DNA from: an uncultured Collinsella sp. | GTDB lineage: Bacteria; Actinomycetota; Coriobacteriia; Coriobacteriales; Coriobacteriaceae | Assembly (NCBI GenBank): GCA_900554645.1 | Contig: USIE01000001.1 | Coordinates: forward strand, 67,976 to 131,975 | DNA length: 64,000 nt | Reading direction: 5' to 3' | Part shown: positions 8,857 through 17,551 of the stretch, piece by piece | Layout of the letters: every line of letters begins with the position of its first letter | Position numbering within the stretch: the first letter of the stretch is position 1 | The notes under the pieces: model-generated | What the model saw: the letters and a program-made list of their open reading frames with translations, nothing else | What the model was told of the DNA's origin: nothing | The model's database searches: none | Translations under genes and position numbers: made by a program

Positions 8857-9726
8857 TTACTCGCCACGGACCAGACGGTCAAAGGCAACGACGGTAATGG
8901 TGTCGCCGAGCTCCTTGGAGACCTGCTCAGCGTACTTCTTGATGGTGAGGGAGCTGTCCTTGATGAACTCCTGCTCGGTAAGCACGGACTGCTTGTAGAA
9001 CTTCTCCAGACGGCCGACAGCCATCTTCTCCTGAATGGCCTCGGGCTTGCCGGACTCGGCAGCCTGAGCCATGTAGATCTGCTTCTCGTGCTCGACGGTC
9101 TCGGCCGGAACCTGATCGCGGGTAGCGCAGATCGGGGCGACGGCGGCAACCTGAAGGGCAACGTCGTGAGCGAAGGTCTTGAAGGACTCAGCCTGAGCGG
9201 TCTCGGCCTTCTCGAAAGCAAACTCGACGAGGACGCCGATCTTACCACCCATGTGGATGTAAGAAGCGAGAGCGCCGTTCTCGGCCTTACGGGCGGCGAA
9301 GCGGGAGATCTTCATGTTCTCGCCCATGATGTGAATCATCTCGGTGAGCTCGGAGGAAACGGTCTCCTCGCCCATCGGCTTCTCGAGCAGAGCGTCGACG
9401 TCAGCAGGCTCGGTGGTAGCGACAACCTCAGCGACCTTGGAAGCAAAGCCGGTGAACTTGGCGTTGGAGCCAACGAAGTCGGTCTCGCAGGAGAGCTCGA
9501 GCAGAGCGCCGGTCTTGCCATCCTCGGAGACGAACGCGGCGACAGCGCCCTCGTTGGTCTCACGGCCAGCCTTCTTGGCAGCCTTGGCAAGGCCGTTCTT
9601 ACGCAGAACGTCGACAGCGGCGTCCATGTCGCCGTCAGCCTCGACGAGAGCCTTCTTGCACTCCATCATCGGGGAGTCGGTCATCTCGCGGAGCTGCTTG
9701 ACCATAGCGGCGGTAATCTGGGCCAT
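8857..9726 (-). CDS. tsf: Translation elongation factor Ts
   Basis: Guanine-nucleotide exchange factor for EF-Tu. 289 aa from the chosen ATG at 9726 (MAQITAAMVKQLREMTDSPM), which has AAAGGA six bases upstream; an in-frame TTG at 9741 contains that site and is rejected. The N-terminal UBA-like helix and the DSPMMECKKALVEADGD motif are diagnostic, followed by the two core subdomains. Co-transcribed with rpsB, as in most bacteria. Confidence 0.97.
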   Translation of the reverse strand: MAQITAAMVKQLREMTDSPMMECKKALVEADGDMDAAVDVLRKNGLAKAAKKAGRETNEGAVAAFVSEDGKTGALLELSCETDFVGSNAKFTGFASKVAEVVATTEPADVDALLEKPMGEETVSSELTEMIHIMGENMKISRFAARKAENGALASYIHMGGKIGVLVEFAFEKAETAQAESFKTFAHDVALQVAAVAPICATRDQVPAETVEHEKQIYMAQAAESGKPEAIQEKMAVGRLEKFYKQSVLTEQEFIKDSSLTIKKYAEQVSKELGDTITVVAFDRLVRGE

Positions 9727-9771
9727 TGTGGTTCCTTTCAAAGAGATGAAAAAGAATTAACTAAGACTGAT

Positions 9772-10500
9772 TTACTCGGCCTTGGGCTCAGCGGCCATCT
9801 CGGCCTCGGAGACCTGCTCCTTGCCGGAGCCAGCGAGGCAGGCGTCAGCCATGAGCTCGCACATAAGGGTGACAGCGGAGATAGCGTCATCGTTGCAGGG
9901 GATGCCGTACTCGACCTCGTCGGGATCGGAGTTGGTGTCGATCAGAGCGACGACGGGGATGTTCAGGCGCTGAGCCTCCTTGATGGCGTTCTCCTCGCGC
10001 TTGGTGTCGATGACGAAGAGAGCCTGGGGCAGACCCTTCATGTCGCGGGCGCCACCGAGGTTGGTCTGGAGCTTAGTGAGCTCCTTGCCGAGCACGGCCT
10101 GCTCCTTCTTGGGGAGCACTGCCATGCGGCCGTCCTCGACCATAGCCTCGAGCTCCTCCATGCGGTTGATGCGGGAGCGGATGGTGACGAAGTTGGTCAG
10201 CATACCGCCGAGCCAACGCTGGTTGATGTAAGGCATGTTGGCGCGCTCAGCAGCGTTCTTGACGGCCTCCTGAGCCTGCTTCTTGGTGCCGACGAACAGC
10301 ACGTTGCCACCCTTGGCGACGTTCTTGACGAAGGTGTAGGCCTGGTCGGCGTCGAGGATGGTCTGCTTGAGGTCAAGGATATAGATGCCGTTGCGCTCAC
10401 CGAAGATGAACGGCTTCATCTTGGGGTTCCAGCGACGGGTCTGGTGACCGAAGTGGCAGCCGGCCTCGAGCAGGGTGCGGATATTAATCTTGGTAGCCAT
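9772..10500 (-). CDS. rpsB: 30S ribosomal protein S2
   Basis: Small-subunit ribosomal protein, 242 aa. Recognised by [53 protein letters not shown] and [19 protein letters not shown]. The ATG has AGGAGG at the usual distance. The 219-base gap to xerC probably holds its promoter and a structured 5' leader; I see a GC-rich inverted repeat (CCCGG...CCGGG) but no clear -35/-10 pair. Confidence 0.98.
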   Translation of the reverse strand: MATKINIRTLLEAGCHFGHQTRRWNPKMKPFIFGERNGIYILDLKQTILDADQAYTFVKNVAKGGNVLFVGTKKQAQEAVKNAAERANMPYINQRWLGGMLTNFVTIRSRINRMEELEAMVEDGRMAVLPKKEQAVLGKELTKLQTNLGGARDMKGLPQALFVIDTKREENAIKEAQRLNIPVVALIDTNSDPDEVEYGIPCNDDAISAVTLMCELMADACLAGSGKEQVSEAEMAAEPKAE

Positions 10501-10719
10501 GTTAAACCTCCTGTGGTTTGCCTCCGCGCGGGGTCATCCTCCAAAACCAACCCGGACATGTGCTACCAAAGCCCGGGCACCACGGTATGAAGTAGCCGCG
10601 CGTGCGTGATAAAAACATGTTGCCGTGAAGCAACCCGATGAATGATAGCAGGAATGCTTCTTCCTGCCAACCCGCAATCAAAACCACACACCTCGGTGCG
10701 GCGCGGGACGTCCCAGCCA

Positions 10720-11640
10720 CTATTCGCCGCGGGGATGGGCTTGAGCCACGGCACGTTTGAGCCGATCGGGTGTGAGATGTGTGTAAATCTGCGTCGTGGA
10801 CAGGCTCGCATGGCCCAGCAGCTCTTGAACCGAGCGCAGGTCCGCACCGCCCTCGAGCAAGTCGGTCGCAAAGGTATGGCGCATCGCATGCGGGGCGATG
10901 TCGGCCGGAATGCCGGCGAGCGTCGCCAGCGTATGGAACCGCCGCCTGAGCATGGCGGCGCTCATGCGATTGCCGCGCGCCGATAAAAGCAGCGGATGCG
11001 GCCCGTTAGCGAGGTCACGGCGCTTTGCCTGAGCGAGCAACTCCGGCCTCCCCTCCTCAATATAGAGACGCGTTGTCTCGAGCACACGACGATACAGGGG
11101 GACGATACGTTCTTTGCTCCCCTTGCCCCACAGGCGCAACGTGCGTTCGGACCAAGCGATGGACTCCACATTGAGTGCTGCGAGCTCAGAGATACGAGCA
11201 CCCGAGGCATAGAGCAGCTCGAGCATCGCCGCATCGCGCAGTCCCGCGGACGTCGAGGTGTCAGGCGTCTTGAGCAGCGCCTCGACCTGCTTGGTCGTAA
11301 GGACGCCCGGCAGGTCACGCGGCAGCTTGGGCGATGCGATCGCCGAGACCACATCGCCCTCGACAATCCCCTCGGCAGCCATCCAGCGATAGAGAGATCG
11401 GATAGCCGACAGGTGCGCCGCAAGCGTTCGGGGAGCCACCTGCTCACGCGAAAGCTCGGCAAGATAGCGACGAATGGTGCGCACGTCGGCAGCGAAAGCA
11501 TCGATATCCTCGCGCTCGCACCAGGCAGCAAAGCGCTCCAGTCTCGAGCCATAGGCAGTCACCGTGTTGGGAGAAAGTCCCTCGACACGTGCGATATAGG
11601 CGATAAACGAGTCGACGGAATCGTACAGGTCAAAGGCTAT
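10720..11640 (-). CDS. xerC: Tyrosine recombinase XerC
   Basis: Site-specific recombinase that resolves chromosome dimers at dif. Catalytic residues are all visible: Arg in ASGARISELAAL, Lys in WGKGSKERIVP, HAMRH, LGHASL and the nucleophile in TQIYTHLT. The SAM-like N-terminal domain is complete only if reading continues upstream of GTG 11562 to about 11640 (IAFDLYDSVDSF..., then EGLSPNTVTAYGSRL), giving 306 aa, the family norm. In that extension no ATG/GTG/TTG is in frame; the best-placed codon is ATA at 11638-11640, nine bases after GGAGG and overlapping the trmFO stop (ATAG). A start at GTG 11562 would lose half of the first helix bundle. Confidence 0.85.
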   Translation of the reverse strand: MAFDLYDSVDSFIAYIARVEGLSPNTVTAYGSRLERFAAWCEREDIDAFAADVRTIRRYLAELSREQVAPRTLAAHLSAIRSLYRWMAAEGIVEGDVVSAIASPKLPRDLPGVLTTKQVEALLKTPDTSTSAGLRDAAMLELLYASGARISELAALNVESIAWSERTLRLWGKGSKERIVPLYRRVLETTRLYIEEGRPELLAQAKRRDLANGPHPLLLSARGNRMSAAMLRRRFHTLATLAGIPADIAPHAMRHTFATDLLEGGADLRSVQELLGHASLSTTQIYTHLTPDRLKRAVAQAHPRGE

Positions 11641-12974
11641 GACCGGTCGCCTCCAAACAAGTCGGAACGCGTGACCAAGTAGGCATCGAGGGCCTCGAGC
11701 GCACGGTCCGCATAGGCCTGATAGCGGTCGCGCTTGCTGCGGCGTTTACCATCCTCGAGCGGCGGCACCAGACCAAAGTTGACATGCATAGGCTGATAGC
11801 CCACGGTGGCAGGATCGGTCGCATAGCCCACGAGCGCACCCAGGGCGCCCACGCGCGGCAACTCGACGCCCGCGGCACCGATAGCCTCGGCATAGGTGTT
11901 GAGTGCCGCGAGCAGACCGGTCGCCACGGCTTCCATGTACCCCTCGGTGCCGGTGATCTGACCGGCCAGGCGCACGGTCGTGCCGGGAACGGCAAAGGTG
12001 CTATCAAGCACATGCGGCGCATCAACAAAAGTGTTGCGGTGCATGACGCCGTAGCGGAAGAACTCAGCGTTCTCCAGGCCCGGCACCATATGGAAGACGC
12101 GCTTCTGCTCGCCAAAGGTCAAGTTGGTCTGGAAGCCCACCAGGTTATAGGCGGTCTTCTCCTTGTTCTCGGCACGCAGCTGAATCGCCGCCCAGGGGCG
12201 ACGTCCGGTACGCGGGTCGGTGAGGCCAACGGGCTTCATGGCGCCAAAGCGAATGGCGTCCTTGCCGGTGCGCGCAACTTCCTCGGCAGGCTGGCAGGCC
12301 TGGAACAGATCGCCGCCCTCAAAGTCCTTGAGCACCACTCGGTCGGCCGTGGTAAGCGCCTCGATAAAGGCCTCGTACTCCTCCTTGTTGAGCGGAGCGT
12401 TGAGATAGTCGCCGCTCCCCTGCTCCTCGTAGCGCGACTGCGAGAACAGCACGTCCATATCGAGCGTGGAGGCATCGACGATCGGCGCCGCGGCATCGAA
12501 GAACGCAAGGGCGTCGCCACCGACGAGCTTCATGACCTCTTCGCTCAGCGCCGGCGAGCACAAGGGGCCGGCGGCAATGACCACGTGACCCTCGGGAATC
12601 TGCGTGACCTCGCCGTGAATGATCTCGATATTGGGACGGGCGGCAACCTCGGCCTCGACAAGCTCGGAAAACTTGACGCGGTCGACCGCCAAGGCACCAC
12701 CGGCGGGAACAGCGGCGCGATGGGCGCAATCGAGCAGCACCGAACCCATGCGCTCAAGCTCGGCCTTCAGCAAACCAGCCGCGGAATCCGGACGGGTCGA
12801 CTTAAACGAATTGGAGCAGACGAGCTCTGCCAGGTGATCGGTATGGTGAGCCGGGGAGCTCACCTGGGGGCGCATCTCGCACAGCTTTACGGCAAACCCG
12901 CGGTCTGCCAGCTGGATCGCGCATTCCGAACCCGCCAGACCGCCACCGATAACCGTCACCTGATCGAACTGCAT
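11637..12974 (-). CDS. trmFO: Folate-dependent tRNA (uracil-54) methyltransferase TrmFO
   Basis: FAD and methylene-THF dependent enzyme that makes ribothymidine at position 54 of tRNA. 445 aa. The FAD-binding GGGLAGSECA is at the N-terminus, followed by CEMRP, HTDHLAELVCSNSFKS, and GQITGTEGYMEA near the C-terminus. ATG 12974 has AAAGGTG seven bases upstream; a TTG two codons earlier is less well placed. It lies between dprA and xerC; topA, often in this cluster, is absent here. Confidence 0.96.
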   Translation of the reverse strand: MQFDQVTVIGGGLAGSECAIQLADRGFAVKLCEMRPQVSSPAHHTDHLAELVCSNSFKSTRPDSAAGLLKAELERMGSVLLDCAHRAAVPAGGALAVDRVKFSELVEAEVAARPNIEIIHGEVTQIPEGHVVIAAGPLCSPALSEEVMKLVGGDALAFFDAAAPIVDASTLDMDVLFSQSRYEEQGSGDYLNAPLNKEEYEAFIEALTTADRVVLKDFEGGDLFQACQPAEEVARTGKDAIRFGAMKPVGLTDPRTGRRPWAAIQLRAENKEKTAYNLVGFQTNLTFGEQKRVFHMVPGLENAEFFRYGVMHRNTFVDAPHVLDSTFAVPGTTVRLAGQITGTEGYMEAVATGLLAALNTYAEAIGAAGVELPRVGALGALVGYATDPATVGYQPMHVNFGLVPPLEDGKRRSKRDRYQAYADRALEALDAYLVTRSDLFGGDRS

Positions 12975-12988
12975 CTGCAAACACCTTT

Positions 12989-13921
12989 CTAATTGACACG
13001 TTTTCCATTGTGACCGAAGGGCGTCTGGGCGTGAAGGGCAAACTTGGAGGGCGCATACCTTCCATCCATCATGCGCTCGATAAGGCCCTCGAGCTCAAGC
13101 GAACCCAAGAGCTTGAGTACGCCGACAGCATCGAGCGAGACGAGCGCCGCAATGTCGTCGACCTTGAGCGGAGAAGCGATGAGCGCATGCATCACGGTCT
13201 GCTGTGTTGGATCCAGGTCGGCAATGCCGGGAGCCTCGGGGCGCGAGTAGCGCAGGGTACCGTAGATGCGTGAGATAGCCATCTCGATAGATTCCTCGTC
13301 GATGATGCAGCAGGCACCGTTCGCAATGAGGTAATTCGTGCCACGCGACTCGGGCGATAGGATCGACCCCGGCACGGCAAGAAGTTCGCGCCCCAAATCC
13401 ATAGCAGCCTCGGCTGTAGAAAACGTCCCGGAAGGCATACCCGCCTCGGATACAAAGAGGGCTTGCGACAGGGCCGCGATCACGCGATTCCGGCGCGGAA
13501 AGGCAAACTTGCGCGGACCCATGCCCCACGGAGAGATCGACACGACCGCGCCACCCGTATCGAGCGTGCGAGTAATAAGCCCCGCGCTCGAACGCGGGTA
13601 GACCACGTCGGCGCCCGTACCCAACACCACGACGTGCCTGCCACCGGCGTTGACCGCGGCCCAACCCGAGGCCTGGTCGCAGCCGACCGCGCCGCCCGAG
13701 ATCACCGTCACCCCCGCCTCGACCGCAACTTTCGCGGCCAGTTCTGCCACGGCCAGACCGTACGGCGAGGCCTTGCGAGCGCCGATGATGGAGAGCGCCG
13801 GCGTCGAAAGCACCTCCGGGTCGCCACGCACGAACAGCGTCTGGGGAACATCAGAGAGCTCCAAAACGGCATCTGGATACAACGCATCACCGGGATGCAG
13901 CTCAAAAGTTTCCTCGGGCAT
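12989..13921 (-). CDS. dprA: DNA-processing protein DprA (Smf)
   Basis: Rossmann-like single-stranded DNA-binding protein that loads RecA during natural transformation. About 310 aa. Visible are IIGARKASPYG, SGGAVGCDQASGWAAVNAG, VVLGTGADVVYP and FPRRNRVIAALSQALFV, then a short C-terminal winged-helix-like region. ATG 13921 shares one base with the comM stop (TAATG) and has an AAGGAGGG site upstream; the longer open frame inside comM has no coding character. comM-dprA pairing supports a DNA uptake role. Confidence 0.93.
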   Translation of the reverse strand: MPEETFELHPGDALYPDAVLELSDVPQTLFVRGDPEVLSTPALSIIGARKASPYGLAVAELAAKVAVEAGVTVISGGAVGCDQASGWAAVNAGGRHVVVLGTGADVVYPRSSAGLITRTLDTGGAVVSISPWGMGPRKFAFPRRNRVIAALSQALFVSEAGMPSGTFSTAEAAMDLGRELLAVPGSILSPESRGTNYLIANGACCIIDEESIEMAISRIYGTLRYSRPEAPGIADLDPTQQTVMHALIASPLKVDDIAALVSLDAVGVLKLLGSLELEGLIERMMDGRYAPSKFALHAQTPFGHNGKRVN

Positions 13922-15444
13922 TACTGATCCCTCCTTCCCTGGTACATCGCCGCCTCGAGCACGTGGTCTTGCGTCACTTGCTCGCTCTCGGCGGCGTCTG
14001 CAATCGTGCGCGCGATGCGAACCAGGCGCACGATGCCGCGCCCCGTGAGATGAGTGCGTTTCGACAGGCCAAGTACGCATTTCTCGGCGGACTCGTCGAG
14101 TGCAAAGGTCGACACGACGCCGTCAATGGACCGTGACTCATCGTGCTCGGCCTCGGCATCCGCATCATCCATACGGGACTCGCGCCAGGCACGAAAAGCC
14201 CGACCGCGGACAACGTAGTCGCGCAGCTCGGCCGACGACATGCCCTCGGCGCCCTCGATAATCACCTGCGGATCGGGGCGGGTCACATCAAGCATCAGGT
14301 CGATACGGTCGGCCAAGGGACCGCGCAGCTTGGACCGGTAGCGCTCGACCATCGATGCCGAACAGCGACACGGGACCTCGCGATCGCCCAAAAAGCCGCA
14401 GGGACAGGGATTGCTCGCCGCAAGCAGCTGAAAGCGCGAGGGAAACGTAAAGGCGCCATCGACGCGCACGATCCTGACATAGCCGCGCTCGATTGGCTGA
14501 CGAAGCGTCTGCAGCACACCGGTGGGAAACTCGGCAAGCTCGTCCAAAAAGAGCACGCCGCCATGGGCAAGGCTGATCTCGCCCGGATGCACCGGGCGCC
14601 CCCCGCCAATAAGGCCCGCTGTCGAAATGCTGTGATGGGGACTTCGAAACGGCCGATGCCCCGCAAGCAGGCCATCGATATTCTCACCCAAGACCGAATG
14701 GATACACAGCGCCTCTTGCTGATCCTCGACGGAAAGCTCGGGCAAGATACCCGTCATGCGGCGCGCAAGCATGGTCTTGCCCGATCCCGGAGACCCGATC
14801 ATAAGCAAGCCCAGCTCCCCTGCCGCCGCAAGCGCTATGCCGCGCTTGGCGACCTCCTGCCCCAACACGTCGGCATAATCGAGCTCGGGCTCAAAGGTGG
14901 CCTCCCCGCCCTCAGAATCCAGATAATGCCGAGCTGCCTCGCCCATACCGTGAGCAAGCTGCGACAGATGGTCGATAAAACCGCAGTCGACCCCCGAAAG
15001 CGGAACATGCTGGTCGGACCTACCGGCGATAAAAGACAACCCCATGTCGCGAGCCAGCAGCTGAAACGCTACTTCGCCCTTGACGGGAAGCACCGTGCCA
15101 TCCAAGCCGAGCTCGCCGGCAATGAGGCAGCGGTCGAGATTGTCGCGGGGAATCTGCCCATCGGCCGCAAGCACCGCAATGGCTATCGGCAGGTCAAAGC
15201 CGCTACCGGTCTTTCGGATATCGCCCGGTGCCAGATTGACCGTAATGCCCGAGCGCGGGATCTCGAATCCGGCAGAGCGCATCGCACAGCGAATGCGCCC
15301 GCGCGACTCCATGACCTCCATACTCGGGATGCCGAGCATCTGGATGCCCGGGATGCCGCCCGCGAGCGAAACCTCGACCGTGACGGGAATCGCCTCGACG
15401 CCGCGGATACAGGCTGCGTGAACGGCAAAAGTTTCGAACGCCAT
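13921..15444 (-). CDS. comM: ComM-family Mg-chelatase-like AAA+ ATPase
   Basis: 507 aa, the normal length for ComM/YifB, a hexameric helicase-like ATPase that promotes branch migration of incoming DNA during transformation. The N-terminal Lon-protease-like domain contains VEVSLAGGIPGIQMLG; Walker A is IGSPGSGKTMLARR and Walker B VLFLDELAEFP, followed by ASNPCPCGFLGD and CRCS. ATG 15444 shares one base with the yraN stop (TGATG). The upstream frame extension overlaps yraN and is not coding. Confidence 0.95.
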   Translation of the reverse strand: MAFETFAVHAACIRGVEAIPVTVEVSLAGGIPGIQMLGIPSMEVMESRGRIRCAMRSAGFEIPRSGITVNLAPGDIRKTGSGFDLPIAIAVLAADGQIPRDNLDRCLIAGELGLDGTVLPVKGEVAFQLLARDMGLSFIAGRSDQHVPLSGVDCGFIDHLSQLAHGMGEAARHYLDSEGGEATFEPELDYADVLGQEVAKRGIALAAAGELGLLMIGSPGSGKTMLARRMTGILPELSVEDQQEALCIHSVLGENIDGLLAGHRPFRSPHHSISTAGLIGGGRPVHPGEISLAHGGVLFLDELAEFPTGVLQTLRQPIERGYVRIVRVDGAFTFPSRFQLLAASNPCPCGFLGDREVPCRCSASMVERYRSKLRGPLADRIDLMLDVTRPDPQVIIEGAEGMSSAELRDYVVRGRAFRAWRESRMDDADAEAEHDESRSIDGVVSTFALDESAEKCVLGLSKRTHLTGRGIVRLVRIARTIADAAESEQVTQDHVLEAAMYQGRRDQ

Positions 15445-15929
15445 CACGACACCTGCCAATCGAATGCATTGTACTGGTGCTCGATCTCGGCGATATGCCC
15501 GCCGCGAATGGTGACACCCACGGCATCGAAGCGAATCGCCTTGAGCGGATAATGCTCCATGAGATAGCAACTTGCGATGCGGCGGTAGCGGCGTTGTTTT
15601 TGGGCGTCCACGGCCTCCTCGGGAAAGACCCGCGTGTTGCAATCCAGTGCGACGCGTCTGGTCTTGACCTCGGCCATCACCACGACATCGTCGAGCTCAT
15701 CGAGCAGCACCAGATCGGCCTCGCCCTCGGTGCAACGATAACCCTGCTCCAGCAAGGTGTAGCCGCGCTCGTTAAAGTAGTCGATGGTGATCAGCTCGCC
15801 CAGCATGCCCAGCTCGCGGGGACTGAGTCCCTTGATAAACTCGGGCGTCATCGCCCCGCAGTCGAGCTCGCCGTTTTCCCAACGCTCCTTGAGCTGCTGC
15901 GTCTTGCTCTTTTTGCTTGCGGCACTCAT
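15444..15929 (-). CDS. YraN family (UPF0102) endonuclease-like protein
   Basis: 161 aa. The core has the restriction-endonuclease-like pattern of the family: LGMLGELITIDYFNERGY, GEADLVLLD and VVMAEVKTRR, which supply the acidic and Lys catalytic positions. Substrate is unproven in the family. It has an extra polar N-terminus of about 50 residues (KKSKTQQLKERWENGELDCG) ahead of the domain. ATG 15929 has AAAGGAG close upstream. First gene of yraN-comM-dprA, which suggests a DNA-processing role. Confidence 0.88.
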   Translation of the reverse strand: MSAASKKSKTQQLKERWENGELDCGAMTPEFIKGLSPRELGMLGELITIDYFNERGYTLLEQGYRCTEGEADLVLLDELDDVVVMAEVKTRRVALDCNTRVFPEEAVDAQKQRRYRRIASCYLMEHYPLKAIRFDAVGVTIRGGHIAEIEHQYNAFDWQVS

Positions 15930-16027
15930 GGGGTCTCCTTTCCCGCACGCTGCATTGCCCCGATGATGAGGGCACCTTTCATGCGGGTAAGTACCGGAAG
16001 CAAACCAAAAGCTGACCAAATGCCGTC

Positions 16028-16069
16028 AAAAAACGGGCCGTACGCAGCAATGGTGTTGCATACGGCCCG
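16028..16069 (-). terminator. Rho-independent terminator after rnhB
   Basis: Arms 16034-16042 and 16061-16069 (CGGGCCGTA / TACGGCCCG), extended inward by several more pairs, are followed by TTTTTTG on the minus strand, about 50 bases past rnhB. Confidence 0.85.
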
Positions 16070-16118
16070 CTACCAGCAGGTTTATAAAACCCCTGAGGTC
16101 CCTGTCTCCACAATTGAC

Positions 16119-16907
16119 CTAGAAAAGGCGCTCAGTCTGCAGAAAGTTTCCGCAAAAGCTCACGCGGTGCAGTGGACAAAGTCCATGTTTGCGAATGGCC
16201 TCGATATGCTCGGGGCTCGCATAGCCCTTCGACTCGGCCAGATGGTACTCGGGATACTCGGCGTCGTACTCGACCATCATCTCGTCACGCGTGACCTTGG
16301 CCATGATGGACGCCGCGGCGATACAGGCGATCTTGGCATCGCCCTTCACCACGTCGCGCTCGTTGGGAACGGCGCCCAAGGGGTTGCCATCCATGAGGAC
16401 GCAGTCGGGTTCAAGTCCCGTATCGGCCACGGCGCCCGCAACGGCGGTACGGATAGCACGGGCCATGCCCATTTCATCGATATCCTTCGGCGCGATATGG
16501 CAAAAACCGATTGCCGTCGCCACCTCGGCAATCTTCACCGAGAGCAACTCGCGGCGCGCGGGCGTGAGCTTTTTGGAATCGTTGATACCCCAGACGCGCG
16601 GCTCCATAGGAAGACAGACGGCACATACCGTCAAAGGGCCGGCCACCGATCCGCGACCTACCTCGTCGACACCAACGACCACCCCATCGCCGCCAAGCTC
16701 ATGCATAAGCTCGTACATGTCATTGACGCGCTCGCGCTCGGCAAGCTCTTTGTCATGGCGTTTGAGGGCGCGTTCACAAGCCTTGATCACCTGCTGGCGC
16801 GGGTCCTCGCGATAATGCTCCACGAGGGCGGGAATCTCCTCAAACGTAGCGCTCGCCAACTCACCGGCAACCTGCGATGCCGAAACCGAGCTCGTCATGT
16901 TGGCCAT
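16119..16907 (-). CDS. rnhB: Ribonuclease HII
   Basis: Removes ribonucleotides from RNA-DNA hybrids. 262 aa including a helical N-terminal extension of about 75 residues. Catalytic acidic residues occur in VVGVDEVGRGSVAGP, in LMDGN and at the second conserved Asp of GDAKIACIAAASIMAKV. ATG 16907 has GGAGGG six bases upstream; an earlier ATG (16925) lies ahead of this site and is rejected. The gene begins 28 bases after the rplS terminator, so it depends on read-through or a promoter hidden there. Confidence 0.95.
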   Translation of the reverse strand: MANMTSSVSASQVAGELASATFEEIPALVEHYREDPRQQVIKACERALKRHDKELAERERVNDMYELMHELGGDGVVVGVDEVGRGSVAGPLTVCAVCLPMEPRVWGINDSKKLTPARRELLSVKIAEVATAIGFCHIAPKDIDEMGMARAIRTAVAGAVADTGLEPDCVLMDGNPLGAVPNERDVVKGDAKIACIAAASIMAKVTRDEMMVEYDAEYPEYHLAESKGYASPEHIEAIRKHGLCPLHRVSFCGNFLQTERLF

Positions 16908-16934
16908 ACCAGGCCCTCCTTGCATGCAAATCAG

Positions 16935-16966
16935 ATAAAAAGAAGGGCCACCCGAAGGTGACCCTT
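16935..16966 (-). terminator. Rho-independent terminator after rplS with UUCG loop
   Basis: Minus strand AAGGGTCACC-TTCG-GGTGGCCCTT (16943-16966) has one G-U pair, a stable UUCG tetraloop, and is followed by CTTTTTATC. Confidence 0.9.
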
Positions 16967-17000
16967 GTGTCCAAACGAGTGGACAGACGCTGCGATCTTC

Positions 17001-17342
17001 TTAGCGCTTCTCGGGGATGCGAGCAGCCTTGCCCACCTTGTCGCGGAGGTAGTACAGCTTGGCGCGACGGACGCGACCATGACGGACGACCTCGAGCTTG
17101 GCGATCTTGGGGCTGTGAAGCGGGAAGGTACGCTCAACACCGACACCGAAGGACATCTTGCGGACGGTGAAGGTCTCGCGGGCACCGGCGCCGGCCATGC
17201 GGATGACGTCGCCCTGGAAGACCTGAATGCGCTCGCGGTCGCCTTCCTTAATGCGGTAGTGAACCTTGACGTTGTCGGCGACGCGAACCTGAGGAATGTC
17301 CTCGCGGATCTGCTGACGCTCGATTGCGCGGATGTAATCCAT
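17001..17342 (-). CDS. rplS: 50S ribosomal protein L19
   Basis: 113 aa large-subunit protein at the 30S/50S interface. Recognised by [44 protein letters not shown] and [13 protein letters not shown] 17342 has AAGGA seven bases upstream; a TTG two codons earlier is not better. Elsewhere rplS often follows trmD; here it is separate from rpsP-rimM-trmD, which lie 8 kb upstream on the same strand. Confidence 0.97.
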   Translation of the reverse strand: MDYIRAIERQQIREDIPQVRVADNVKVHYRIKEGDRERIQVFQGDVIRMAGAGARETFTVRKMSFGVGVERTFPLHSPKIAKLEVVRHGRVRRAKLYYLRDKVGKAARIPEKR

Positions 17343-17477
17343 GTGCAATTCCTTACTCTTCTAGAGGTGCCGTACCACCTTGGCCGGCACGTAGTTGAAC
17401 AAACGTATTCAAGTATACACGCGCGGGTTTCTGCTGCAAGAACATTTTTTCACGCAGACAAAAAGACAAAACCCGCA

Positions 17478-17513
17478 CATGATAACCGCCCGTCTCACGA
17501 ATGAGACGGGCGG
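17478..17513 (-). terminator. Hairpin terminator after ppdK
   Basis: A perfect 12-bp stem, CCGCCCGTCTCA / TGAGACGGGCGG (17486-17513), with a 4-base loop lies 39 bases past the ppdK stop. The following minus-strand sequence (TTATCATG) is only weakly U-rich. Confidence 0.7.
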
Positions 17514-17551
17514 CATGAAGGGGGCTACGCTAGGCGTCTAAACCCAAAACG

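Noticed and set aside
10720-11640. XerC as a phage or island integrase
   Set aside because: Length, motifs and position after trmFO and dprA match the housekeeping recombinase.
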